Source of the DNA: Carnegiea gigantea
Lineage: Eukaryota > Streptophyta > Magnoliopsida > Caryophyllales > Cactaceae
Assembly (NCBI GenBank): GCA_029747015.1
Contig: JAKOGI010000333.1
Coordinates: forward strand, 623,062 to 687,061
DNA length: 64,000 nucleotides
Reading direction: 5' to 3'
Under the pieces are notes generated by a model. The model saw only the letters and a program-made list of their open reading frames with translations. It ran no database searches and was not told where the DNA came from. The position numbers and the translations under genes were made by a program. Shown piece after piece: positions 33,291 through 43,735 of the stretch (within the stretch, counting starts at the first letter, position 1; each line of letters opens with the position of its first letter).

Positions 33291-33682
33291 AGTGTATCGG
33301 TGTTAAGGCCTGTTCTCATTCAACGTACCACGGGGCAAGGGAATGCCGGTTACACTTTTCATTGGCAAAGAAAAAGAAAAATAAACAACTAGGAAGCAGA
33401 ATGCCCATGCTAGCTGGGTATTAGGCATGATATTTGCGTAAGTTGCTGCTGTGCCATATCCGTGGGATATTCTAGCCTTAGAGAGTAACAAAGGCAATAT
33501 GTCAAGGGCCAAACTTGCCCCGTCATTATGTAGGGTCCGTCCCAGTTGGCAGTAAGCTTGTCATGCTCCCCAAATTAGGCTACAGCTTCTGTTCGACTGA
33601 GCACCAACTCACCTATCTTGATAGGCTATTCTTTAACTGACTGGTCACGTAAGCTAGCTATTTGTAGCGTGTATAGGGCTTG

Positions 33683-34720
33683 TCAGAGATATGCATCACC
33701 CCTTAGGGAGGGAAGCAGGTTGAGTACTTCCCGTAAGGCTGAGTTGTTGAGGGATTCTTGGAATGTAGTGAGGTGATGTGTTTGCAAGGTGACTTCTATG
33801 GGGAGAACGACTTCTGAGCCATATGTAAGCATGAACGACATTTCATCGGTGGCTATTCGGATGGACCATAGAACTTTAGGTAGCTCGTTCGCCCACTTTT
33901 TTTTGGCACCCTCGAGTTTCTCATGCAAGCTGTGCAAGATGACTTTGTTCGCTGTCTCGGCCTGGCTGTTGGTTTGCAGATGCGCCTCCATAATTAACCA
34001 AGCTTGGCCCCCAAGGTTTTACAGGTAGTCTGTAATTTTATCTATGTCAAACTATCAGTCGCTGCTAAATATAAATTCCTTCGGGACTCCAAATCTGATG
34101 ATGATATTCTTCTAGATGAATTTTCGTACTTTAGCAGCTGTGATATAAGCAATAACCTCAGCTTCTGTCCACTTGGTAAAGTAATCCATGGCCACAAAGA
34201 GGTACTTGCACTAGCCAATGGCCTTGGGGAATATCCCCAGAATGTCCATGCCCCGTGTAGCAAAGGGTGTTGGGCTAAGGATGCGGATGAGCGGGGTGGT
34301 GGGCTTCCTCTATTAGGGAAAACTTTTGGCACTTGTCGCATTTTCGCACGAAGTTCATGACATCCTCTCTTAAGGACGGCTAGTAGTATCTCATGTGTAT
34401 AGCAGTGATCGCAAGCGTGCATGCCCCGATGTGTGAGATGTAGACTCCTTTGTGGACTTCTTCAAGGATTTTCTCCACCATTTAGGGTGTTATGCAGCAG
34501 AGCAATGACCGTGCATAAGAGCATTTGTTTAGCATTCCCTCATACAAGATGAGCCATTCTGCCTGCTTCTTTACCTTTTCAACCTCGCTGAGGTCCGTAG
34601 GAAGCATGTCATCAGTTAGGTATGTGCTAAAAGGGTCCATCCAAGTGGAGCTCCTATTGAGCCACAGGACCTCCCAGAGCTTAATACTCCTTTCCATGAA
34701 TGTTTCCCACTAAATCTTCT
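33683..34720 (-). pseudogene. Tat integrase remnant
   Basis: Integrase of the Tat pol polyprotein. On the element strand the order is a zinc-binding-region remnant (LILYEGMLNKCSYARSLLCC, then VHKGVYISHIGA, and VRKCDKCQKF with its Cys pair), a broken catalytic core, and the C-terminal part of the core (SQAETANKVILHSLHEKLEGAKKKWANELPKVLWSIR, then YGSEVVLPIEV). The last stretch is the clearest. Stops and frame changes occur throughout the middle. It is followed downstream by the tandem repeats and preceded by RNase H. Confidence 0.82.
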
Positions 34721-34779
34721 TCAGCTTTCCATCCACGGAAAAGCCGGCAAGTCTAGACAATATGTCCACCTAGTGATTT

Positions 34780-35605
34780 TCAGACCGAGGGATATGAGCT
34801 ATTGAAAAGTTTTTCAACCAGCTGGCAGTCTCCCACACTCGGTGGACGTAGGTCGCCATTGTGTCATCCTTGGTTTCATATTCACCATTAAGTTGGCTAA
34901 GGACCAACTACGAATTCAGTTAGGCCCTAGCAACGTCCACGCCCACTGTATAATATAGTTCTAATTCGGCTATCAAGGCCTTATACTCTACTTTGATGTT
35001 GGATGCCTTAAATATGAATTTTAAAACATGCTCATGCTTCTTCCCCTGGGGGGTTTCTATGATTAGGCTGGCTCAACTTCTATCCTTACTGGACAGCCCA
35101 TCCACGTATAGGTGATAGGAGTCAGCGACCGGTGTGGTTTTAGGGGCCGTATTGGCATTTTCGGCGAAGAGATCGGCCAAAGCTTGTGCTTTAATCACCC
35201 ACTGTGCCTCAAAGTCGATACTATACCGGTATAACTCCACCGCCTACTTTAGAAATTTGCCTGATGTACACAGCTTTTGAAGGATGTTTTTTAAAGGTTG
35301 GTTGGTGAGGATCGTAAGTCTGTGAGCTTTAAAGTATGGGCAGAGCTTTTAGCTTGTTGGCATCATGTTATGGGCGAACTTCTCTATAAAGGGTTGTTAA
35401 TTTTAGTGCCAGCGGGGTTATGGCTCATGTAATAGATGGGAATCTGCTTGTTCTCTCGCTTTAACATAAGGACGACACTTACTGCCTGCTCCGAAATGTC
35501 CAGGTACAAGAGCAGGGGTTCCCCTGGCGCCGAGTTAGCTATCTTGGGTAAGCAAGCCCAGCATGCCTTCAATGACGTCCGCCTTGTGATCTCACTGAAA
35601 GTGCG
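34780..35605 (-). pseudogene. Tat RNase H remnants (RT-linked and second domain)
   Basis: Just after the RT, ANSAPGEPLLLYLDISEQAVSVVLMLKRENK and PIYYMSHNPAG (35384-35572) are the Ty3 RT-linked RNase H region. Further on, LYVDGLSSKDRS and EYKALIAELELYYTVGVDVA (about 34930-35110) match an archaeal-type RNase H with the conserved D and E. VRNEL-like text is decayed, and several stops interrupt the frame. A second RNase H is common in the Tat lineage. Confidence 0.75.
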
Positions 35606-37590
35606 TACGCTTCCGGAGGACTTGAAAGAAGGGTTGACACTTATCAGCCAATTTGGACATGAAACGACCCAAGGTAGCGATACATATGGTTAAGTGATGA
35701 ACCTCCTTGACGTTCCGTGGGGGCTTCATATCGAGGACGACCTGCACCTTGTCCGAGTTCGCCTCAATTCGCTAGCTACTGAACATGAAGCCCAAGAATT
35801 TTCCCGATCAAACCCCAAAAACACACTTCTTCGGGCTAAACTTCGTGTTGTATTGTTGAAGGACTTGGAAACGAGTTGGAACGTCCCCTGTAGATTGATG
35901 GTGTGTCTGTGATCCTGTATGCTCTTAGCGATTAAGTCATCCACGTACACCTCTACTTCCTTATGAGGGGCCTAAAAGCTTTGTTCACTAGCCTCTGATT
36001 GGTGGCTCCAGTGTTCTTCAATCCGAAAGCTATAACCTTATAGTAACACATCCCTCTGTTAGTTATAAAGTTCATCTTCTCCTAATCCGCTCGATGGAGG
36101 CGGAGGACTCGAAAGAAGGGCGGACACTTATCAGCCAATTTGGACATGAAACGACCCCAGGTAGCGATACATCTGGTCAAGTGATAAACCTCCTTGACAT
36201 TTCATGGGGGCTTTATATTGAGGACGGCCTGTATCTTGTCTGGATTCGCCTAAATTCGCCAGCTACGGAACATGAAGCCCAAGAATTTTTCCAATAGAAC
36301 CCCAAAAACACACTTCCTAGGACTAAACTTCATGCTGTATTGTTGAAGGACTTGGAAAAGACTTAGAACGTCCCCTGTAGATTGATGGTGTGTCCGTCAT
36401 CCTGTACAGTCTTAGCGATTAAGTCATCCACGTACACCTCTACTTCCTTATGAGGGGCCCAAAAACTTTGTTCACTAGCCTCTGATAGGTGGCTCCAGTG
36501 TTCTTCAATTCGAAAGGTATAACCTTGTAGCAACACAGCCCTTAGTTAGTTATAAAGGTCATCTTCTCCTAATCCTCTCAATGGAGACGGAGGACTCGAA
36601 AGAAGGGCCGACACTTATCAGCCAATTTGGGCATAAAACGAAGCGATACATCTGGTCAAGTGATGGACCTCCTTGACGTTCCATGGGGGCTTCCTATCGA
36701 GGAGGGCCCGCATCATGTCTGGATTCGCCTAAATTTGCCGGCTATTGAACATGAAGCCCAAGAATTTTCCCGATTGAACCCCCAAAACACACTTCCTAGG
36801 GCTAAACTTCATGCTGTATTGTTGAAGGACTTGGAAAGGACTTGGAACGTCCCCTGTAGATTGATGGTGTGTCCGTCATCCTGTACGCTCTTAGCAATTA
36901 AGTCATCCACATACACCTCTACTTCCTTATGAGGGGCCCAAAAACTTTGTTCACCAGCCTCTGATAGGTGGCTCCAGTGTTCTTCAGTTCGAAAGGTATA
37001 ACCTTGTAGCAACACAGCCCTCGGTTAGTTATAAAGGTCATCTTCCCCTAATCCTCTCGATGGAGAGGGATCTAGTGATACCTGAAAAGGTGTCCATAAA
37101 GCTCAGCATGGTATGTCCTGCCGTGCTGTCCATAAATTGTCAATTTTTGGTGGGGGTAGCTGCCTTTGGGGCAAGCCTCGTTCAAATCGGTGAAGGTTAC
37201 GTACATTCGCCAGGAACCATTGGGGTTTCTGACTAGCACTACATTTGAAACCCATTCGGGGTGCTGACACTCTCTGATAAAGCCCGCATCTAGTACCTTT
37301 TACACCTTCGCCATTGCAATCATACTTCACTTGGTTCCCATATGCCTATTCTTTTGCGCCACCGGCTTGTGAGCCGGGTCCACATTTAGGCGGTGCTCCA
37401 TGACTGCTGAGTCGATGTCGGACATTTCCTTTGTGCTGAAAGCGAAAACATCCTTATAGTCCCACAAGAGGTTAACAAGTACGTGGCGCATCTGCTAGGT
37501 CATTTCCCTACCCAACCAGACTATTCGGTCTGGGTGCTCTTCCTCCAATAGCACGGTTTCTAAGTCATCGACGGTCTCTGGGTGCGGACG
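35600..37590 (-). pseudogene. Tat reverse transcriptase, expanded and broken
   Basis: RNA-dependent DNA polymerase of the Tat element. The N-terminal part (37590 to about 37080) reads LVNLLWDYKDVFAFSTKEM, HRLNVDPAHKPVAQKNRH, IRECQHPEWVSNVVLVRNPNGSWRMYV and DLNEACPKGSYP, a well-conserved Ty3/gypsy RT. The palm and YVDD part then occurs three times in tandem before RNase H begins. Stops occur within the N-terminal part (after HMGTK, around AKV). The gag zinc-knuckle region upstream joins the RT start with no recognisable protease between them. Confidence 0.88.
35615..37067 (-). repeat. Tandem triplication of the RT catalytic segment (487-bp unit)
   Basis: Three head-to-tail copies: 35615-36101, 36102-36588 and 36589-37067. 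The landmark GGAGGACT(C/T)GAAAGAAGGG starts at 35615, 36102 and 36589, exactly 487 bp apart. Each copy encodes the RT palm (ITNRG...LKNTGAT.QRLVNK), the YVDD active site (35936-35947, 36423-36434, 36902-36913) and the following connection (RFMSKLADKC region). The third copy lacks about 8 bases. Because 487 is not a multiple of three, the array shifts the frame. Confidence 0.95.
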
Positions 37591-37604
37591 TTCCGGGTCT
37601 GCCG

Positions 37605-39353
37605 AGGTGATGGTAGAGATTGCCAGGGCCTATATCCTGGTTATGGTAGCCATGATCTCAGTGGAGCAATCTTCTTCTTGTGGTTCCTCGCATGCCCGAG
37701 CAGGGTCCTTATGGAAGGCTCTCGGGCATCCCTCCAAGAACCGATCTATCTGCCATTTGTCGGCAAGCTCATATAGGGCCTTCTTGAGTTCTCTACACTC
37801 AGCAGTGGTGTGGCCATTTTGTTCACGAAATTCACAATACTTATGCACATTGTTCTGCGTAAGAGCCGCATTCATGGGCTGTGGTTTTTTCAGCATGGGA
37901 TGCAATTTGATCTCTATGAGTATTCTCTGCAGGTTAGAAGTGAAACTTGAGTCCCGAACTTCGCTTCTCTACCTTTTTTCTCCTCCCATTATGTTCCTAT
38001 CTTCATGTGCCTCAGCCTTCCGGGGGCTAGGGGTCCGAAGTGAAACGTGAGTCCTGAGCTCGGCTAAGGAAAATTCGAACCGTCCAGTTTTCAAGCCATT
38101 GGGGAAAGAGGTGTATACAACTTCGTCTCTGGGTTGGGTATTGGGATGGCCTCTTGGTGGAATCTTTTCACAAATTCCATCAGTGACTCTTGAGGGCCTT
38201 ACTTGATTTTGGATTAGTGGATGCTGGTTCGCCTTTCCTTGTGACTGGCAATAAGGTAATTGACAAATCGATCTACCAAATTCTAGAAGCAGATGACACT
38301 TCCAAAGGCAAGGCTATTGAACTAGGCCTATGCCACCCCATTTAGGGTCACACAGAAATACCCACAATGGTCGGCATCATCCATATCTTGAATGTACATC
38401 TGGACCTTATACACCCCTAGCTGTTCTTCAAGGTCTATGCTTCCATCGTATAATTCTAAGTTCTGCATCTTCAGCTTTCCTTGTCTTGATGCATTGATGA
38501 CCTCCGCGCTGTAGGGCGTGACGAATGACACTGAACCTAGCCGTGCGCCCATCCTGGACAACTTGATGGGAGTCAGAGGTTGTCTCCCCACCTAAGCTAT
38601 CGAAGGACTCCGGCGATAGAGGCCATCGCTCGATCGGCTACCCCACGAGCGACCAGCTCTCGTCAGATCCCGGCTGTGACAACGAGGTTTACAGGCCGGT
38701 GGGCTACGTGTGCGTTCTTGAAGTGGGATCCGCTCAGCGGTACACCCTCTTTCATAGGTCTCCCTTCGAGATTGCGAGGTTTGCTCATGCTCTTCAAACC
38801 AGGCCGTGCGTCGAGAATGGGTGGCATATGCCGTAGATGCCGTCTTGGACAATGCTAAATCAATTCAGGCCCTCTAGAGGGCTTGTCGAGCCTGGATAAT
38901 CTGCCAAGCATCCATTTCGACTGCGCGGTTGATAGTGCTCTTCATGTGGCCGTTCATTATCCGAGGGCCGAGCAACTTCACCAAAACGGTTGACCTTATG
39001 TTGTAACCCAGCATGATCGCATCTCAAGGAGGATTTGCACCCCCTAGTGGGCTTGTAGTTGAACATTGGTAGTGGTCTCATGGAACTCTCGACTTCCATT
39101 GTCCTCTTCACCTGCTCAGCCACTTGTTGCAGCAGGGTATTAGTCATAGTAGTCATGAAATTTTTCAAGACATCCATGGTAATGTACGCTTTCCTTTCAG
39201 GTGGTCGCTATCGAGCCAATTGAGGGGTTGCCCAAGAGCTTGACATCCTGCACACTGTGAGCCTCTCGCACGTCGACCATAGGGTTTTTGTCTCTCCTGG
39301 ACCGTTCTCTGGTAGCGTCGCTTACTACCATCATTCACCGCTCCTCCACACAT
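37605..39353 (-). pseudogene. Tat gag with zinc knuckle, broken
   Basis: Capsid/nucleocapsid protein. It starts around 39177 (MDVLKNFMTTMTNTLLQQVAEQVKRTMEVE) or slightly upstream, with a basic Arg-rich stretch at 38592-38852. The capsid-like core (38591 downward) includes FVTPYSAEVINASRQGKLKM, LELYDGSIDLEEQLGVYKVQM and a decayed YFCVTLNGVA. Then comes a helical Glu/Lys-rich part, and a zinc-knuckle-like YCEFREQNGHTTAECREL at about 37800-37850. Frame changes and stops are frequent. Downstream it runs directly toward RT, so the protease appears to be missing. Confidence 0.8.
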
Positions 39354-39394
39354 GTGGCACTAATCTATTTTGATATAGAGTTTTTCTCAAGGGG
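39325..39394 (-). other. Leader and probable primer-binding site of the Tat element
   Basis: Next to the 5' LTR on the element strand lies CCCCTTGAGAAAAACTC, then TTAGTGCCACATGTGTGGAGG. The latter resembles the TGGTGCCGTCTGTGGG-type primer site of Tat elements with several changes. It is probable only, and about 37 bases from the LTR end, farther than usual. Confidence 0.4.
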
Positions 39395-39848
39395 TGATGC
39401 GAAGAAGAACGGGCTTATGTGATGGTGGATGACGCAGCCTTGACCCTCGCTCTTGTTGCCTCCGAACCTATAAAAAATATCCACCCTGGATACTGGATTC
39501 GAGGAACGCCCCTCCGATGCTCAACAGCAAAAATTTCTATAAAGGGATCCGACTAGGGTTCTATAGAGCCAAGTCTGGATCTTTATGGGAAAATGTGGGA
39601 TCTTTCTCGGGAACGAAAATCTTAGGTGCTATGACAAATGAAAAATGCAGAATTCATGCGTTTAGAACTTACCTTTTTTGGATGCGGTAGGTGAGTATTT
39701 GTAGCGGCTGTAACTAGGGATAAGTCCATAATTTTGAGCCTTAACGGGCTGACCCCTTGGTGGTCCATGAGAGATCGGAGCCTCTTTTCTTGGGCCTATT
39801 TGCCTATTGCTGACGCTTGCTAGGCCCGTGAGGGTTTAGCCTGCATAT
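39395..39848 (-). repeat. 5' LTR of the Tat element
   Basis: About 454 bp, collinear with 16989-17460. On the + strand it starts TGATGCGAAGAAGAACG and ends near TTAGCCTGCATAT. It carries the same internal blocks, such as ACTAGGGTTCTATAG and TTTTGGATGCGGTAGGTGAGTATTT. Confidence 0.85.
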
Positions 39849-40228
39849 ATTCAAATTGTATTCAAACAATTTAAAATGTCTGTAGACCTAATAACCAACT
39901 CATTAAGTTGACTAAGCATAATTTATTTACTCATTAATATTTAATTGCCTTTAGTTTCTTTTACTAATAACTGTAGACCTAATAACCAACTCATCGTGTC
40001 ACATTATTTGGATCCAAAGACAGTTAAGATATGATCATATTTTGATCCTATTATTGCAACAAGTGATTTTATTTATTTATTTATTTTTTTGCATAAAGAA
40101 CATGTCGAATGAGTTGCCAAGAAAAATGAAAAAGAAAAAAGAAAAATATATATTAAAGGAAGGAGACACTGATAAATGGAAAGGCGAAATAAAGAAAAAA
40201 ATAAATATAAATGATATATGATTCCACA
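39849..40228. other. AT-rich spacer with a 24-bp direct repeat
   Basis: AT-rich. CTGTAGACCTAATAACCAAC followed by TCAT occurs at 39880-39903 and again exactly at 39971-39994. Nothing else is recognised. Confidence 0.7.
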
Positions 40229-40689
40229 TAGGGGTGGGCAACGGGCCAGGTACCCATTGGGTCAAGTGGGTAGGTCTGTTTAAAATAGGGTCAATAAAGG
40301 ATCGGGTCAATAGTGGGCCGGGTCACTAGTGGGTCGACCTATTATGGCATATTAACGAGTCGGATCGGGTCGGCCCATTAACGACCCATTTAGTGACCCA
40401 TTATTTTTTAATCTTACACGATGCACTAGTTTACATGTTCCAATTAGTTAATACCTACACTTTATGCATAACAATAATTATTATGCATAGTTTTTTTTGT
40501 ACAAGTTTGTTCCATTTTAAAACCGACCAAAAGTGGGTCGTCTATGGGCCGACCCGACCCGACCCACTTATTTGCACAAAAGACCCAACCCGGCCCAAAT
40601 AATGAACAGGCCAACTATGGCCCGACCCGGTCCACTTTGTAAATGGGTCAGCCTTAATCTGACCAGACCCAGTCCATTGCCCACCCCTA
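40229..40689. mobile_element. hAT-type MITE with 8-bp target duplication
   Basis: 461 bp with ends TAGGGGTGGGCA and TGCCCACCCCTA, flanked by ATTCCACA at 40221-40228 and 40690-40697. The left part is rich in GGGTCG/GGGTC motifs and the right part in the complementary CGACCC, so the element can fold back on itself. No coding capacity. The termini resemble those of the MITEs at 22211 and 57872. Confidence 0.93.
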
Positions 40690-41775
40690 ATTCCACAAAA
40701 TAAGGTCTTTTTTTTAAAATCAATATATGTAAGTGTTTGAATCATATCATAAAAGATAATGTAATAAAGCATGAATACAAAATCAGACGCAATTATCTGA
40801 TATTAACCTATTCATAAAACAAAGAAAAAAAGTAAGAGCCTTGAGCCAATAAACACTAAGAAGGTCAGCTCAAGAAAAAAGTTTACTAAAAGCTTCATTG
40901 TAGAATTCAAACCTAACAATTGACCAAGAAGCAATGGGACTTATAGGATTCGTGAATACAGAAGATTCAATCCGAATGATTCATTAGGGACAATGGTGAA
41001 ACGAACGAGAGACAAATTCACCTATTCTGATAATTGATAAACTAATGCTATAAAACTGAAATAGATATTAAAAGAGTAAATATTCGCATGTGAAAATTCC
41101 TTTTTTAGGAGATTGCTTATATTTTATTTTAGCAAATGCAATTTTATAAAACATATCCGTACAAAAAATATACACAAATGTATATAAAATATATTCAAAA
41201 TTTCCTTATATCTTCCAATACAAAAATATCTAATAAATTAGGTGAGTATCAAACAATATGATAAATATAAAAGAATCTCTTGATTTAGTGTATTATTACA
41301 TGTATATCTTCTTAATATTATTATTCTATTTATTTTTATTCATTTTCAAATTTATAATAAATTAATCTACATATTAATTTCGAATTCTATTCTAATTAGA
41401 ATTTAATTTTAAAATACTCATATTCAATTAAAATTGAAAATTTTTCATTCACGAGGAGCCGGATGAGAAGAAACTCTCACATCCAACTCTGCAGTAGAGA
41501 TGAAATTAAGGAGAAAAAAAAACCATCAATTATAACCTCAAAAGAGCATGTTCTTTTTTTTTTTTTTTAAATGAAAGAAAGAAAAAGAAAAGGTGCATCT
41601 TCTTTAATTTGACATTGAAACGAACTAGTCTGCAAGTCCAAGTCTCAAAGCACTTCTTGTATATTCTATTTTTTTTAATAAGAAAAATAATTCTTGTACA
41701 TGTAATTTTGTGTTGGTGAAACTTGTACATGTAACCAAAGTAGATGGTTTGGAGGCAAACCTCACATATAACTTG

Positions 41776-41780
<5 letters not shown>
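40690..41780. other. AT-rich spacer, nothing recognised
   Basis: Low-complexity AT-rich sequence with homopolymer runs (T at 40709-40717; T at 41552-41568). No gene or element was identified. Confidence 0.6.
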
Positions 41781-41835
<55 letters not shown>

Positions 41836-41925
41836 TACTACTACTACTACTACTATTATTATTATTATTATTACTACTACTACTATTATTATTATTATTA
41901 TTACTACTACTACTACTACTACTAC
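41781..41925. repeat. (TTA)n/(CTA)n microsatellite left of the Mutator element
   Basis: About 145 bases of TTA units alternating in blocks with CTA units, running directly into the terminal repeat of the Mutator-like element. It produces Tyr, Ile/Thr or Leu homopolymer frames that are not genes. Confidence 0.95.
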
Positions 41926-42035
41926 GGTTTTGCTGAACGTCGCCCTTAGGGCGATGGATAAAAGAGTATCTATTACTATTTAGATAAGAATCTTATCTCA
42001 TATGTACAAGGTAAAATTTTACGTAAGATCTTTTT
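41924..42035 (+). repeat. Left terminal inverted repeat of the MULE
   Basis: Pairs with the reverse complement of 46480-46572 with a few mismatches and a small gap. It includes the internal palindrome AGATAAGA-A-TCTTATCT. Confidence 0.85.
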
Positions 42036-42182
42036 TTTATTTAATGGTTTCCTAAATTTAATGGTTTTCTATGTCTTCCCAAATGGTCGTTGCTCTCCCA
42101 AGACTCTCTCTCTCCACCGCTCTTCATGTCTTCCCAAAGCATCTTCTCCATGTTCCCACGCCATTTCCCTCTCTCTTCACCG

Positions 42183-42415
42183 CCATCTTGTAGCCGGAAA
42201 ACTTGAAGGATCCGCCAAGAGACCCTCGCTCTCTGTCCACTGCTCTTCTCTGTCGCTGGAATCCATGGTTCCCTCTTCTTTATCTTTCAAAGACTTGAAT
42301 TCTCCAGCATCTTGTAGCCGGAAGCTTGAATTCTCTGGCAAGAGATCTTCGATCTCTGTCCACTGCTCTTCTCTGTCGTAGGAATCCATGGTTCCCTCTT
42401 CTCTATCTTGTAGCC
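42183..42415. repeat. ~125-bp tandem duplication inside the MULE
   Basis: TCTTGTAGCCGGAA to CCATGGTTCCCTCTTCT occurs twice in succession (about 42185-42290 and 42309-42405), with TCTGTCCACTGCTCTTCTCT in each. A third partial TCTTGTAGCC follows at about 42405. The pyrimidine-rich sequence gives long spurious - strand frames. Confidence 0.8.
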
Positions 42416-43735
42416 CCAGTCCCTCTCTTTCCGTCATCCTTAGGCCACGAATTCTCCGGCAAGAGACTCTCTCTCTCTCCACAGTATAGATAAGTCTTCC
42501 CAAATGCTGCTTTTCCGGCGTGGGTTCCTCCATCATCGTGGGTAGTTCTCTGTCTTCCCAAATGTTGAAATGGCCGTTGCTCGTCCAATCGCCACTGGCC
42601 CCAAGAACCACATTGACATCGGGAAGCTGGAGCATTGAGTAAGACTTTGCTTATATGAATAGGATTCATGGCACATCGATACCCATATTTTTCCTTCTCC
42701 TTTCACTCCAAAACTATTGATCATTTTTTTCTAAAATCTTAGAATATCACATTCAATGCGATTTTTACTTGTTATCACAAAACAACTGTCTATCCTTGTA
42801 TTTTCCATCCAAGTTGGGCCTCTCAATTTTATTTGATGTTGTTTGGGTTTAATTTTTGTATGAAACTACAGAATGTGAAGGCTGTTTTTGATGCTGCAAT
42901 CAAAGTAGTTATCAAGCCTCCTCAGAAACAGAAGCAGAAGGAAAAAAAAAAGCCAAAACCACGATGTAAAATGTAAGTGTTTTTCCCTGTCTTCTCTCTC
43001 TTAGTGTCTCATATCTGAATTATCTGAAGGCTGAATCTTTTTTTAAGAATCATGTACTGCTGGAATTGTTAAATACTTGATCACCATGCTAGGTTCAGCT
43101 AAACATAATTTCCTAGAACGCTCACCCTAAGGTGCTAAGATTCACCGAGAGGTTTCATTGCAGTAACTGTGTTCACTTGCTCTAAAGTCGTCATTAGGGA
43201 ACTTAATAAACTTACTAGAACTTTGATAGATAATAGAGCGAAGTTAAACTTCCCATTAAATTAGAACAAGATGCTTCAAACAATTAAAATTCATTGCATA
43301 TCCTAATGTTCCTATTATTGAACTAAGCTGACACCACAACTGATTGACCTCGTGCAAACTAATGATAATGAAAGGGATAAAAAAAACAAAATCATAGGTG
43401 ACATTTGTTGTGACAGATGCCAAATCCTTTAAGTAAAATATGGGATTTAGTCATGTATCAGTTGCCGAAACTTTCTATTTCTTCTCAAAAGCATTGAAAA
43501 CACCTTGGTTTAGATTTTCTTTTAATGGACACCTTTGCTTTGTATGACCAGGTTGTTTGCAAATTCAACAGCTCTTGGTTTGCTTTTTGGCCAATTCCTT
43601 TCCACCTTTCAAGTGTACCTTTCTTGGGCGTCCTTTCGTTTTTGATTTCGGTGGGCACAAGACATGACCTCCATCTCTCAAATCCTCATCGATCTGAATA
43701 GGATCTGGTTCTAAAACTTCCTCTGTTACCAATTC

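Larger units (their letters stand above)
16989..39848 (-). mobile_element. Tat-lineage Ty3/gypsy LTR retrotransposon, decayed, with nested insertions
   Basis: A - strand element bounded by two related LTRs (39395-39848 is 5', 16989-17460 is 3'). It spans about 22.9 kb with insertions and about 12.9 kb without the nested Athila element and the small MITE. Order on its own strand: gag, zinc knuckle, RT, RNase H, integrase, tandem repeats, an oppositely oriented gene, more tandem repeats, 3' LTR. An extra antisense gene between integrase and 3' LTR, and minisatellites in that region, are known for the Tat lineage (Grande, Retand, Ogre relatives). Stops and frameshifts throughout show that it is dead. 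The 5-bp target duplication is not evident (TAGCA against ATTCA), so the outer ends are good to a few bases only. Confidence 0.85.

Noticed and set aside
41710..41983. Open frames encoding poly-Tyr, poly-Ile and poly-Thr
   Set aside because: They are translations of the (TTA/CTA)n microsatellite.
42177..42669. 152-residue - strand open frame
   Set aside because: It spans a tandem duplication of pyrimidine-rich sequence, has no recognisable domain and overlaps another frame of the same composition.
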